Assembly (NCBI RefSeq): GCF_000247995.1
Contig: NZ_BAFE01000003.1
Coordinates: forward strand, 1-64,000
Length of the DNA: 64,000 bases
Origin: Mobilicoccus pelagius NBRC 104925
GTDB lineage: Bacteria; Actinomycetota; Actinomycetes; Actinomycetales; Dermatophilaceae
Direction: 5' to 3'
Shown: positions 18,826 to 26,870 of the stretch, piece by piece
Layout: every line of letters starts with the position of its first letter
Numbering within the stretch: the first letter of the stretch is position 1
Notes under the pieces: generated by a model
The model's database searches: none
What the model was told of the DNA's origin: nothing
What the model saw: the letters and a program-made list of their open reading frames with translations, nothing else
Translations under genes and position numbers: made by a program

Positions 18826-19214
18826 GCGATTCGTCCGCATCGATCGGGTAGCACCGCGATCCGATGATCCACGGCGGGCCTCGGCTTCCGGTCCGAACAG
18901 CGATCACCCACGAACCGGACACATCCACGCGGTCACGACGTCGCAGGTCATACGCTCGCGCGGTCGGGCCGGACGCTCCCCCGACACCTCGGTGATCGTC
19001 ATCCGGGCCCGCTCTCCCCACACCTCATCTCCACCGCGCGCCCCTCACGGCACCCCGCGGGCCCTCTGTCCTACAGCGATGCGCCGGTCGAACGATGCCG
19101 TCGGTGGGACCGTAGGTCAGGGACTCGCTCCTGCCCGACCACACCCCACGCAGCTCATCGCTGCACGACGGAGGGCCGGAGCAGAGCTCTCATCGCCTGC
19201 TGCGGACATGCCTC
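18826..19214. other. Intergenic region, nothing recognised
   Basis: This is about 390 bp between the LysR gene and the YbbN terminator. Short frames have no start signals, and no tRNA-like or repeat structure was seen. Confidence 0.5.
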
Positions 19215-19242
19215 GGGCCGGCGCCGAGGAGGGCACCGGCCC
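19215..19242 (-). terminator. Terminator after the ybbN-like gene
   Basis: GGGCCGGCGCC pairs with GGCACCGGCCC (one mismatch) across a 6-nt loop, 37 bp past the stop. Confidence 0.55.
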
Positions 19243-19278
19243 GATCGGCCTCCCGGACGCACCGGGTCGGACGACGAC

Positions 19279-20187
19279 TCAGAACAGGGCGCTCATGAGC
19301 GCGCGGCGCGCCTTGACGACACGCTCGTCCTGGGCGCCGACGACCTCGAACAGCTCGACGAGGCGGCGGCGGACCTTCTCGCGGTCGTCCTCGGTGGTGC
19401 GGCGGACGAGGTCGACGAGCCGCACGAACGCGTCCTCGACGTGACCGCCGAGGACGTCGAGGTCGGCGACGGCGAGCTGGGCGTCGATGTCGTCGGGGTT
19501 CTCGGCGGCCGCGGTGCGGGCGGCGGCGAGGTCGGCACCCTGGGTGCGCTCCATGAGGGACACCTGGGCGAGGCCGGCGGTGGCGTCGGCGTCCTTCGGG
19601 TTCTTCTTGAGAGCGGCGCGGTAGGCCTCGGAGGCGGCGTGGAAGTCGCCATTCTCGATGGCGTCGTAGGCGGCCTGGTGCTCCGGAGAGAGCGGCTCGG
19701 GCTCGGCCTCGGTCCCGTCGACGGCGACGCGGCCGGTGACCCCGTTCTCCTTCGCGACCTGGAGGAGCTGCTCGAGGGCGGGGAGGAGCTGGTCGACGGG
19801 GATGACGCCGGGTGACAGCGGCACGGGCTGTGCGGCGATGACGCCGAGGGTGAACGGGAGCTGCTGCACCTGGAACGCCTGCGCGATGCGGGGGTGGGCG
19901 TCGGCGTCGGCGGCGATGACCCGTAGCCGCCCCTGGAGACGCTCGGCGGCGGCGACGGCGTTCGTCACGGCAGCCTCGGTCTCGGGGTGGGAGGCGGACC
20001 ACACGACGACGAGCGCGGCGACGTCCTGCGTGCCGAGCATGAGCTCCTGGAACGACGCCTCGTCGGCGTCGACGCGGATACCCCCGGGCGCCGGGGCGCC
20101 GGAGTCGTTCTTCGGGCCCTGCCCGAGGGAGGACAGGTCGACCGCCCCGCGGAGGGCGGACGTGCTGATACCAGGCTGGTCGGTCAT
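19279..20187 (-). CDS. YbbN/CnoX-like thioredoxin-TPR protein lacking the CxxC motif
   Basis: This 302-residue protein combines a thioredoxin fold (about 35-145) with TPR-like helices (about 165-300), as in YbbN/CnoX, a co-chaperone that protects proteins under oxidative stress. Where thioredoxins have W-C-x-x-C the sequence reads W63-S-A-S-H-P-E, so it has no redox dithiol and probably acts only as a holdase or scaffold. The cis-Pro region is QLPFTLGVI. A related gene neighbours nucS, epimerase and thiolase genes in mycobacteria (established synteny), which fits its place here. Confidence 0.88.
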   Translation of the reverse strand: MTDQPGISTSALRGAVDLSSLGQGPKNDSGAPAPGGIRVDADEASFQELMLGTQDVAALVVVWSASHPETEAAVTNAVAAAERLQGRLRVIAADADAHPRIAQAFQVQQLPFTLGVIAAQPVPLSPGVIPVDQLLPALEQLLQVAKENGVTGRVAVDGTEAEPEPLSPEHQAAYDAIENGDFHAASEAYRAALKKNPKDADATAGLAQVSLMERTQGADLAAARTAAAENPDDIDAQLAVADLDVLGGHVEDAFVRLVDLVRRTTEDDREKVRRRLVELFEVVGAQDERVVKARRALMSALF

Positions 20188-20193
20188 ACCTGC

Positions 20194-20224
20194 ATTCTTG
20201 CCGACGCACGGGGTGCGATGACAA
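20194..20224 (-). promoter_or_regulatory. Leaderless promoter of the ybbN-like gene
   Basis: On the minus strand TTGTCA (20224-20219) and AAGAAT (20199-20194) are separated by 19 bp, and the -10 ends 6 nt before the ATG at 20187. Confidence 0.5.
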
Positions 20225-20297
20225 CCGGAGTCGCCTCGATGCCGACCTCCACCGACCGCGAGCAGCCCGCGGTCGCGGCACGGCCTGGACGCGACGC

Positions 20298-20328
20298 GGC
20301 CCGCCCACCCCCGAAGGGCGGACGGGCC
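20298..20328 (-). terminator. Terminator after the acyl-CoA mutase gene
   Basis: GGCCCGCCCACCC pairs with GGGCGGACGGGCC (two mismatches) across a 5-nt loop, 23 bp after the mutase stop. Confidence 0.6.
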
Positions 20329-20350
20329 GCGGACGTGGCGTGTGCGTCGC

Positions 20351-22123
20351 TCAGAAGCGGGCGGGTTCGCGGTAGATGCCCCACTCGTCGCGGAGGGCGT
20401 TGCAGATCTCGCCGAGGGTGCACTCGGCGCGGACGGCGTCGAGCATGGCGGGGATCATGTTCTCGCTCGTGCGGGAGACCTCGACCATGCGGGCGAGGGC
20501 GTCGGCAGCGATGTCCTCGTTGCGGGCCGCGCGGCGCTCGTCGAGCTCCTGCACCTGGTCGCGCTCGACCTCGTGGCTCACGCGGAGGATCTCGAGCTCG
20601 TTCGCGACGGAGTCGGTGTGGCAGTTGACGCCGACGACCCGCTTGTCGCCCTTCTCGAGCGCGATCTGGTGGTGGAACGCGGCGTCGGCGATCTCGGCGG
20701 AGAACCAGCCCTCCTCGATGCCGCGGAGGATGCCCGCGGTCATCGGCCACGTGGCGTCGGCACCCTTGTGGCCCGTGCTCGTGCGGACGATCTCGGCGAG
20801 GCCGGCCTTGTCGTCGGCGCCGACGGTCGAGCCGCCCAGGCGGAGGATCTTGTCGAAGATCGCCTCGGCCTCCGCCTCGATCTTGTCGGTGAGGGCCTCG
20901 ACGTACCAGGAGCCGCCGAGCGGGTCGGCGACATTGGTGACGCCGGTCTCCTCCATGATGACCTGCTGCGTGCGGAGGGCGACCTCGGCGGACTGCTCGG
21001 TGGGCAGGGCGAGGGTCTCGTCGAGCGCGTTGGTGTGGAGGGAGTTCGTGCCGCCGAGGACGGCCGCGAGCGCCTCGGTGGCGGTACGGACGACGTTGTT
21101 GAGCGGCTGCTGCGCGGTGAGGGAGACACCCGCGGTCTGCGTGTGGAACCGCAGCCACTGCGCCTTCTCGCTCGTCGCACCGTAGACGTCACGCATCCAC
21201 TTGGCCCAGATGCGGCGGGCGGCGCGGAACTTCGCGATCTCCTCGAAGAAGTCGACGTGGGAGTCGAAGAAGAAGCTCAGGCCGGGCGCGAACGAGTTGA
21301 TGTCGAGGCCGCGCGAGAGGCCGAGCTCGACGTAACCGAACCCGTCGGCGAGGGTGAACGCGAGCTCCTGCGCGGCTGTGGAGCCGGCCTCGCGGATGTG
21401 GTAGCCGGAGACCGACAGCGGCTTGTACGCGGGGATGTTCGCGTCGCAGTACTCCATGAGGTCGCCGATGAGGCGCAGGTGCGGCTCCGGGGAGAACAGC
21501 CACTCCTTCTGGGCGATGTACTCCTTGAAGATGTCGGTCTGGAGCGTGCCGTTGAGCTTGCCGACGTCGCAGCCCTGACGCTCGGCGGCGACGAGGTACA
21601 TGCAGAACACGGGGACCGCCGGGCCCGAGATCGTCATCGACGTCGTGACCTCGTCGAGGGTGATGTCGGAGAACAGGATGTCCATGTCGTTGGCGGAGTC
21701 GATGGCGACACCGCAGTGGCCGACCTCGCCGAGGCTCATCGCGTCGTCGGAATCGCGCCCCATGAGGGTCGGCATGTCGAACGCGACGGAGAGACCGCCG
21801 CCACCGCGGCCGAGGATCATCTTGTAGCGCTCGTTGGTCTGCTTGGCGTTGCCGAAGCCGGCGAACTGGCGGATCGTCCACGTGCGCCCGCGGTAGCCGG
21901 TGGCGTAGAGACCACGGGTGTAGGGGAACTCCCCCGGCCACCCGATGCGGTCGAAGTCGGGGTCGGCGGCCTCCTGCTCGGCGGTGGGGCCGTAGACGGG
22001 CTCGACCTCCATGCCGGAGAGGGTGGTGAAGTCCGCGTCGCGGACCTTCGAAGCGGCGTAGCGCTGCTGCCAGCGCTCGCGACCGGACACGGCGTTCTGG
22101 GTCTCCTGCGACGTCATCGTCAT
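20351..22123 (-). CDS. Acyl-CoA mutase large subunit (methylmalonyl/isobutyryl-CoA mutase family)
   Basis: This is a B12-dependent carbon-skeleton mutase large subunit, 590 residues, made of the substrate-binding TIM barrel (about 60-450) and a helical C-terminus. It lacks the DxHxxG cobalamin domain, so it needs a separate small subunit, which is not in this window. The barrel carries TWTIRQFAGFG and GGLSVAFDMPTLMGRDSDD. At the two positions that set specificity in this family it appears to have Tyr (Y77, ATGYRG) and Arg (R217, PHLRL), as in methylmalonyl-CoA mutase rather than the Phe/Gln of isobutyryl-CoA mutase; this rests on alignment by eye. An 18-bp palindrome lies just upstream. MeaB, its likely chaperone, is 1.5 kb away. 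Confidence 0.85.
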   Translation of the reverse strand: MTMTSQETQNAVSGRERWQQRYAASKVRDADFTTLSGMEVEPVYGPTAEQEAADPDFDRIGWPGEFPYTRGLYATGYRGRTWTIRQFAGFGNAKQTNERYKMILGRGGGGLSVAFDMPTLMGRDSDDAMSLGEVGHCGVAIDSANDMDILFSDITLDEVTTSMTISGPAVPVFCMYLVAAERQGCDVGKLNGTLQTDIFKEYIAQKEWLFSPEPHLRLIGDLMEYCDANIPAYKPLSVSGYHIREAGSTAAQELAFTLADGFGYVELGLSRGLDINSFAPGLSFFFDSHVDFFEEIAKFRAARRIWAKWMRDVYGATSEKAQWLRFHTQTAGVSLTAQQPLNNVVRTATEALAAVLGGTNSLHTNALDETLALPTEQSAEVALRTQQVIMEETGVTNVADPLGGSWYVEALTDKIEAEAEAIFDKILRLGGSTVGADDKAGLAEIVRTSTGHKGADATWPMTAGILRGIEEGWFSAEIADAAFHHQIALEKGDKRVVGVNCHTDSVANELEILRVSHEVERDQVQELDERRAARNEDIAADALARMVEVSRTSENMIPAMLDAVRAECTLGEICNALRDEWGIYREPARF

Positions 22124-22133
22124 GCCCCCAAAC

Positions 22134-22151
22134 TACTAGGACTTCCTAGTA
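22134..22151. promoter_or_regulatory. 18-bp palindromic operator before the acyl-CoA mutase gene
   Basis: TACTAGGA-CT-TCCTAGTA is a perfect inverted repeat whose near edge is 11 bp from the mutase ATG at 22123, so it covers the region where a promoter must lie. It is A/T-rich for this genome. A dimeric repressor such as the MarR protein encoded just upstream is a candidate. Confidence 0.6.
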
Positions 22152-22285
22152 AATGGGAAGAGGAGGGCCGATGATCTTCCTCGGGCTTCCCGGCCGCTCC
22201 GCCCAGGGGCCCTGCGGTGGCAACCGGCAGGACCCCTGACCTGGGACGACACCCCCGCCCGGCCGCCGCACATCACCCCGAGGGC

Positions 22286-22597
22286 TCAGTGGACCCGGGC
22301 GTAGACCGCCGTGTCGCGCAGACGGGCCGGGTCGGACGGGTCGGCCACCGAACATCGCAGGACGCCCTCGCGGACGAACCCGAGGGACTCGGCGGCATGG
22401 GCGCTGCGCACGTTGCGAGGGTCGCAGCGGATCTCCACGCGCCGCAGGACCGCCGCGAGACTCGCGTCCACGAGCGCCGCGACGGCCTCCCACATGAGGC
22501 CGCGGCCGGTGTGGGCGCTCGAGAGCCAGTAGCCGATCCCCCCGGCGGGGACGCGTCGGTCGAGGCGGAAGAGAGACGCGCCCGACGAACGCGCCGT
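22286..22597 (-). pseudogene. Truncated GNAT acetyltransferase
   Basis: The minus-strand reading SLFRLDRRVPAGGIGYWL followed by SSAHTGRGLMWEAVAALV, EIRCDPRNVRSAHAAESLGF and RDTAVYARV is the C-terminal two thirds of a RimJ/RimL-type GNAT domain, including the acetyl-CoA loop. The first 60-70 residues of the fold are absent, because upstream lies the 3' end of the MarR gene in a different frame. An internal ATG at 22495 could give at most 69 residues without the CoA loop. It is a remnant joined to the end of the MarR gene. Confidence 0.6.
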
Positions 22598-22599
22598 CC

Positions 22600-23130
22600 T
22601 CAGTCCTGAGCCTCGGCCGGCCGCACGTCTCCGTGGCCGATGCGGACCTTCTCGAGGAGGCGGAACAGCTCGACCCGCTCCGGCCCGGTGAGCCCGGAGA
22701 GTCCGAACCCGGCGTCGACGAGGCGACGCATGCCCCGCTCGGCGGCCTCCCGCCCGGGCGGGGTGATGACGGCGAGGGTGCCGCGCCCGTCGTCGGGGTT
22801 GGGGACCCGCTCGACGTAGCCCTGCGCCTCGAGGCGGCGCACGAGGCTCGTCGCGCTCGTCGGATGCACCATGAGGCGTTCGCCGACGATGCTCATGGGC
22901 AGGCGGCCCTCACGGCTGAACGTGAGGAGGACGAGGGTCTCGAACCGCGGGAAGGTGAGGTCGAACTCGGCGAGGAGGGCGTCGAACTCGGCGAGGAGGA
23001 GCTGCTGCACCCGCATGACCGACGTCGCGGTCGCCATCGACTGAGGCGCCGACGCCGTACCCCAGGTGCGTTCCCACAGCACCGCGGCCCGTCTGATGGG
23101 GTCGAACGCGAGCCTGCGGGTCGTCTTCAT
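22600..23130 (-). CDS. MarR-family transcriptional regulator
   Basis: This 176-residue dimeric winged-helix regulator has a MarR core at about 40-135 (LTFPRFETLVLLTFSREGRLPMSIVGERLMVHPTSATSLVRRLEAQGYV, then the wing VERVPNPDDGRGTLAVIT). An N-terminal extension RRAAVLWERTWG is typical of the actinobacterial subgroup found beside mutase genes. It is the nearest regulator to the acyl-CoA mutase gene and is a candidate ligand for the 18-bp palindrome at 22134. TACTCT ends 7 nt before the ATG. Confidence 0.88.
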   Translation of the reverse strand: MKTTRRLAFDPIRRAAVLWERTWGTASAPQSMATATSVMRVQQLLLAEFDALLAEFDLTFPRFETLVLLTFSREGRLPMSIVGERLMVHPTSATSLVRRLEAQGYVERVPNPDDGRGTLAVITPPGREAAERGMRRLVDAGFGLSGLTGPERVELFRLLEKVRIGHGDVRPAEAQD

Positions 23131-23137
23131 GCAGGTC

Positions 23138-23143
23138 AGAGTA
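23138..23143 (-). promoter_or_regulatory. -10 element of leaderless promoter (MarR)
   Basis: TACTCT on the minus strand ends 7 nt before the ATG at 23130. Confidence 0.45.
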
Positions 23144-23213
23144 CCGACACGGACTGCCCCGCTCTCCGGCCCGACCGCGCGCGGAAGCGCGGGAGTGGTG
23201 GGTCGGCGGGAGA

Positions 23214-23528
23214 TCAGGCCTCGTCGCGTGCGGCGACGGCCTTCTCGAGGCGGTCGAGCTTGCCCTTGAGTTCGCCGGTGTGGCCGGGACGGATATCGGC
23301 CTTGAGGACGAGCGACACCCGCCCGCCGTGCTCACCGACGGCGTCGCAACACCGCTTGACGACGTCCATGCACTCCTCCCACTCCCCCTCCAAAGTCGTG
23401 AACATCGAGTCGGTGCGGTGCGGGACGCCGGAGGCGCGCACGATCGCGATCGCGTCGGCGACGGCGGCACTCACCGAGCCCGATTCGTCGGCGGCGGTGG
23501 AGGGGGCGACGGAGAAGGCGACGAGCAT
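23214..23528 (-). CDS. MTH1187-family thiamine-binding protein
   Basis: This 104-residue cytoplasmic protein of the MTH1187/YqgV (PF01910, formerly DUF77) family forms a ferredoxin-like fold that assembles into tetramers; some members bind thiamine or its precursors. Family features are the N-terminal strand VAFSVAPST, the HRTDSMFTTLEGEW segment and VSLVLKADIRPG. The cellular role is unknown. The start is supported by TAGGCT ending 6 nt upstream, and it appears monocistronic. Confidence 0.85.
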   Translation of the reverse strand: MLVAFSVAPSTAADESGSVSAAVADAIAIVRASGVPHRTDSMFTTLEGEWEECMDVVKRCCDAVGEHGGRVSLVLKADIRPGHTGELKGKLDRLEKAVAARDEA

Positions 23529-23534
23529 GACCCC

Positions 23535-23540
23535 AGCCTA
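23535..23540 (-). promoter_or_regulatory. -10 element of leaderless promoter (thiamine-binding protein)
   Basis: TAGGCT on the minus strand ends 6 nt before the ATG at 23528. Confidence 0.5.
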
Positions 23541-23579
23541 GGGATGTCGGAGCGCGGCGTGCAGCCGTTCGGCCGGACG

Positions 23580-23630
23580 CGAACGGGGGCGTGGCGCCCG
23601 GACGTTCGTCGGACTCCACGCCCCCGTTCG
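23580..23630 (-). terminator. Terminator after meaB
   Basis: A 15-bp perfect stem (GAACGGGGGCGTGG with CCACGCCCCCGTTC plus a flanking C-G pair) with a 21-nt loop lies just past the meaB stop. Confidence 0.7.
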
Positions 23631-23642
23631 GGCCGGACGGCC

Positions 23643-24602
23643 TCAGCTCAGTGCGGCGACGATGTCGTCGGCGGCGCGGTACGGGTCGGTCTCGCCTGCC
23701 ACGACGGCCGCGGCGAGGTCGCCGATGCCGTGTCCGCCGCGAAGGTCACCCATGCGGGCACGCAGCTGCGCGAGGACGATCGCCTCGATCTCTTGCGCGG
23801 CGCGGGCGCGGCGGCGACGGTCGAGCTCGCCGTGCTCCGTCATCCACGCCATGTGCTTGTCGATGCCCTCGAGGACGTCCTCGACACCCTCCATGCGGTC
23901 GGCGATCGTCTTGAGGACAGGCGGACGCCAGAGGTGGGGCTCGGTGCGGTCGCCGAGGCTGATCATGTGGCGGATGTCGCGGACCGTGGAGTCGGCGCCC
24001 TCCCGGTCGGCCTTGTTGACGACGAAGACGTCACCGATCTCGAGGATGCCCGCCTTGGCCGCCTGGATGCCGTCGCCCATGCCGGGCGCGAGGAGGACGA
24101 GGGTCGTGTCGGCCATGCCGACGATCTCGACCTCGCTCTGCCCGACGCCGACGGTCTCGACGAGGATGACGTCGCAACCGGCCGCGTCGAGGACGCGCAT
24201 CGCCTGCGGCGTCGCGGCGGAGAGGCCACCGAGGTGGCCGCGGCTCGCGAGCGAACGGATGTAGACCTCGGGGTCGAGCGCGTGGTCCTGCATACGCACG
24301 CGGTCGCCGAGGAGTGCGCCGCCGGAGAACGGCGAACTCGGGTCGACGGCGAGGACACCGACCCGCTTGCCCTGCTTACGCAGTGCCGTGACGAGCGCGT
24401 TCGTCGACGTGGACTTGCCGACGCCGGGGCTGCCCGTGATGCCGAGGATGTGCGCGTGACCCGTGTACGGCGCGAGCGCGGCCATGATGTCGCGCAGGGC
24501 CGGACTGCCGTCCTCGACGAGGGAGATGAGTCGCGCCACGGCGCGGGGAGCCCCCTTGCGTGCGGATTCCACGAGTGCCGGGACGTCGACCTGACGGGCC
24601 AT
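23643..24602 (-). CDS. meaB: MeaB-type G-protein chaperone of acyl-CoA mutase
   Basis: This 319-residue SIMIBI-class GTPase gates delivery of adenosylcobalamin to, and protects, B12-dependent acyl-CoA mutases. Walker A is GSPGVGKS (57-64). The signature VDPSSPFSGGALLGDRVRM follows; ETVGVGQSEVEIVGMAD is the switch region and NKAD the guanine-specificity motif. The C-terminal helices match MeaB dimerisation arms. The ATG at 24602 (MARQVDVP) is chosen over a longer frame that would run through a repetitive leader. It can serve both mutases in the window. A terminator follows, and tandem decamer repeats precede it. Confidence 0.93.
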   Translation of the reverse strand: MARQVDVPALVESARKGAPRAVARLISLVEDGSPALRDIMAALAPYTGHAHILGITGSPGVGKSTSTNALVTALRKQGKRVGVLAVDPSSPFSGGALLGDRVRMQDHALDPEVYIRSLASRGHLGGLSAATPQAMRVLDAAGCDVILVETVGVGQSEVEIVGMADTTLVLLAPGMGDGIQAAKAGILEIGDVFVVNKADREGADSTVRDIRHMISLGDRTEPHLWRPPVLKTIADRMEGVEDVLEGIDKHMAWMTEHGELDRRRRARAAQEIEAIVLAQLRARMGDLRGGHGIGDLAAAVVAGETDPYRAADDIVAALS

Positions 24603-24628
24603 CGGTGAGCTACCTCTTCGTAGTGGGA

Positions 24629-24660
24629 CGGATGCGGACGAATGCGGACGGATGCGGACC
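24629..24660. repeat. Three tandem 10-bp repeats upstream of meaB
   Basis: Three adjacent copies of (G/A)ATGCGGAC(G/C) sit at 24631-24660, preceded by a partial GG. The period is exactly one helical turn, 28 bp before the meaB start. They lie between thiolase and meaB on the transcribed strand. Confidence 0.7.
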
Positions 24661-24755
24661 GGGGTGGGTGCGACGCTTGCCGGGGACGACCGTGGCACCC
24701 GGAGGGGCGGGCCGGACCGGTGGGCGTCACCCACCGGTCCAGCATGCCCCAGCAA

Positions 24756-25964
24756 TCAGTTCTTCGGGACGCGGACGATCAAGGCGTCGCCCTGGCCGCC
24801 GCCACCGCACAGGGAGGCGGCACCGACGCCACCGCCGCGACGACGCAGCTCCTTGGCGAGGTGGAGGAGGATGCGGGCACCCGACATGCCGATCGGGTGA
24901 CCCATCGCGATGGCGCCACCGTTGACGTTGACCTTGTCGTCGGAGAGCCCGAGGGTGCGCGCGGAGGCGACGCCGACGGCGGCGAACGCCTCGTTGATCT
25001 CGACGAGGTCGAGATCGCCGGGCTCGATGCCCTCCTTGCGGCAGGCGGCGACGATCGCGTCGGACGGCTGGTTCTGCAGCGTGGAGTCGGGGCCGGCGAC
25101 GACGCCGTGGGCGCCGATCTCGGCGAGCCACGGAAGGCCCAGCTCCTCGGCCTTGGCGCGGCTCATGACGACGACGGCGCAGGCGCCGTCGGAGATCTGC
25201 GAGGCGGAGCCGGCCGTGACCGTGCCGTCCTTGCGGAACGCAGGGCGCAGCTTGGCGAGCGTCTCCGGCGTCGTCTCGGGACGGATGCCCTCGTCCTCGG
25301 CGAACGTGATCGGGTCACCCTTGCGCTGCGGGATCGCGACGGGGACGACCTCGTCGTCGAAGAGGCCCTCCTCCCACGCCTTGGCGGCGCGCTGGTGGCT
25401 CGCGGCGGAGAACGCGTCCTGCTCCTCGCGGCTCACCTGCTGCGCGCCACGGTTGGCGGACTCGGTGAGGTTGCCCATGCCCTGGTCGGTGAAGGCGTCC
25501 CACAGACCGTCGTAGTCCATGTGGTCCTTCATCGTGACGTCGCCGTACTTGAAGCCGCCACGGCTGGCGGGGAGCAGGTGCGGCGCCCGGGTCATCGACT
25601 CCTGGCCGCCCGCGACGACGACGTCGAACTCGCCGGCGCGGATGAGCTGGTCGGCGAGGGCGATCGCGTCGAGGCCGGAGAGGCACACTTTGTTGATCGT
25701 GAGGGCCGGGACCTGCATCGGGATGCCGGCCTTGGAGGCGGCCTGGCGGGCGGGGATCTGCCCGGCGCCGGCGGTGAGAACCTGCCCCATGATCACATAC
25801 TCGACCTGCTCGGGCTCGACGCCGGACTTCTCGAGGGCGGCCTTGATGGCGATCCCGCCGAGGTCGGCGCCGGAAAAGGAGGCGAGGGAGCCCATGAGGC
25901 GGCCGATGGGCGTGCGGGCCCCGTCGACGATGACGGTGGTGGGGCGGGACTGTTGGTCGGTCAT
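24756..25964 (-). CDS. Acetyl-CoA C-acetyltransferase (thiolase)
   Basis: This 402-residue biosynthetic-type thiolase condenses two acetyl-CoA to acetoacetyl-CoA, the entry step to the ethylmalonyl-CoA pathway and to polyhydroxybutyrate; it can also run in reverse in degradation. Catalytic residues are C94 in NKVCLSG, H356 in GHPIG and C386 in CGGGGQG. The [10 protein letters not shown] and NEAFA motifs are intact. GGAAGG precedes the ATG by about 9 nt. It shares strand with meaB, with 153 bp between them, and is divergent from the epimerase gene. In mycobacteria the equivalent fadA4 lies beside the same epimerase. Confidence 0.92.
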   Translation of the reverse strand: MTDQQSRPTTVIVDGARTPIGRLMGSLASFSGADLGGIAIKAALEKSGVEPEQVEYVIMGQVLTAGAGQIPARQAASKAGIPMQVPALTINKVCLSGLDAIALADQLIRAGEFDVVVAGGQESMTRAPHLLPASRGGFKYGDVTMKDHMDYDGLWDAFTDQGMGNLTESANRGAQQVSREEQDAFSAASHQRAAKAWEEGLFDDEVVPVAIPQRKGDPITFAEDEGIRPETTPETLAKLRPAFRKDGTVTAGSASQISDGACAVVVMSRAKAEELGLPWLAEIGAHGVVAGPDSTLQNQPSDAIVAACRKEGIEPGDLDLVEINEAFAAVGVASARTLGLSDDKVNVNGGAIAMGHPIGMSGARILLHLAKELRRRGGGVGAASLCGGGGQGDALIVRVPKN

Positions 25965-26378
25965 GGATCAGGCCTTCCGGGTGGGCGGATGTCGGTGCGT
26001 CGGTGGACGATCCGCGGGACGGGGCCCGTGCGCCGTGGTGACGCCGGGATCACGCCCTGCGACGTCGGCCACGTCGTCGAGGACTCGGCCCCACTCTAGA
26101 GCGCCCCTCGGACGCCCCTTCGCCGTGAGGCCCGGGGCGTCCCCGTCCGTGCGGCCGGCGGCACTCCTCGTCGGTGACCGGCGACGGTCGGTGGCGCACC
26201 GCCCCGATCGCGACGCCCGAGGGTCATCGGTCGCGCGTCCGAGGCGCCCCCGTCGGCGGCACGAGGAGGTGCCTCCCTCGCCGCCGCGGGCGGCCCCCAT
26301 GCCCACGCGAGGGCCCCCCGTCGGGCCGTTCGTCCCACCGAACCGCACCGGGCCGTTCCCTCCCGAGGTGGGGGCTCC
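25965..26378. other. Divergent intergenic region between thiolase and epimerase
   Basis: This 414-bp region carries no recognisable gene. A TAGAGT on the minus strand (26098-26093), within the small palindrome CTCTAGAG, is a possible -10 for thiolase with a leader of about 125 nt. Nothing else was identified. Confidence 0.4.
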
Positions 26379-26384
26379 TACGCT
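26379..26384 (+). promoter_or_regulatory. -10 element of leaderless promoter (epimerase)
   Basis: TACGCT ends 6 nt before the ATG at 26391. Confidence 0.55.
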
Positions 26385-26390
26385 GGAAAC

Positions 26391-26828
26391 ATGAGCGCAC
26401 AGGGACTGTTCACGCACATCGACCACGTCGGCATCGCCGTCCGGGACCTCGACGAGGCCATCTCCTTCTACGAGGAGAAGTACGGCATGAAGATGCTGCA
26501 CCGCGAGGAGAACGAGGAGCAGGGCGTCGCCGAGGCCATGATGGCCGTGGGTGACTCCACCTCCTGCATCCAGCTGCTCGCGCCGCTGAACGAGAAGTCG
26601 ACGATCGCCAAGTTCATCGAGAAGAACGGCGTCGGCATCCAGCAGATGGCCTACCGCGTCGAGAGCATCGACGAGGTCTGCGCCACTCTCAAGGAGCGGG
26701 GCCTCCGCCTCCTCTACCCCGAGCCCAAGCGCGGCACCGCCGGCTCCCGCATCAACTTCATCCACCCCAAGGACGCGGGTGGCGTGCTCGTCGAGCTCGT
26801 CGAGCCCAACCCCGAGGGCATGCACTGA
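26391..26828 (+). CDS. mce: Methylmalonyl/ethylmalonyl-CoA epimerase
   Basis: This 145-residue metalloenzyme of the VOC (glyoxalase) superfamily interconverts the 2R and 2S forms of methylmalonyl-CoA and, in many bacteria, ethylmalonyl-CoA, linking the reductase/carboxylase product to the mutase. Two beta-alpha-beta-beta-beta repeats are visible. Metal-site residues include H12 in IDHVGIAV, the central Gln/His region (GVGIQQMAYRV) and the C-terminal Glu in VLVELVEP. It lies between thiolase (divergent) and crotonyl-CoA carboxylase/reductase (downstream, same strand), which supports the pathway role. A strong terminator ends its transcript. Confidence 0.93.
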   Translation: MSAQGLFTHIDHVGIAVRDLDEAISFYEEKYGMKMLHREENEEQGVAEAMMAVGDSTSCIQLLAPLNEKSTIAKFIEKNGVGIQQMAYRVESIDEVCATLKERGLRLLYPEPKRGTAGSRINFIHPKDAGGVLVELVEPNPEGMH

Positions 26829-26840
26829 TCTCGCGGTGAC

Positions 26841-26870
26841 GAGGGGCGGACCCGTCAGGGTCCGCCCCTC
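26841..26870 (+). terminator. Terminator after the epimerase gene
   Basis: This hairpin is a 13-bp perfect stem (GAGGGGCGGACCC / GGGTCCGCCCCTC) with a GTCA loop, 12 bp after the stop. Confidence 0.8.

Noticed and set aside
19078..19170. Possible tRNA-like segment in the gap before ybbN
   Set aside because: No cloverleaf with a consistent acceptor stem and T-loop could be drawn.
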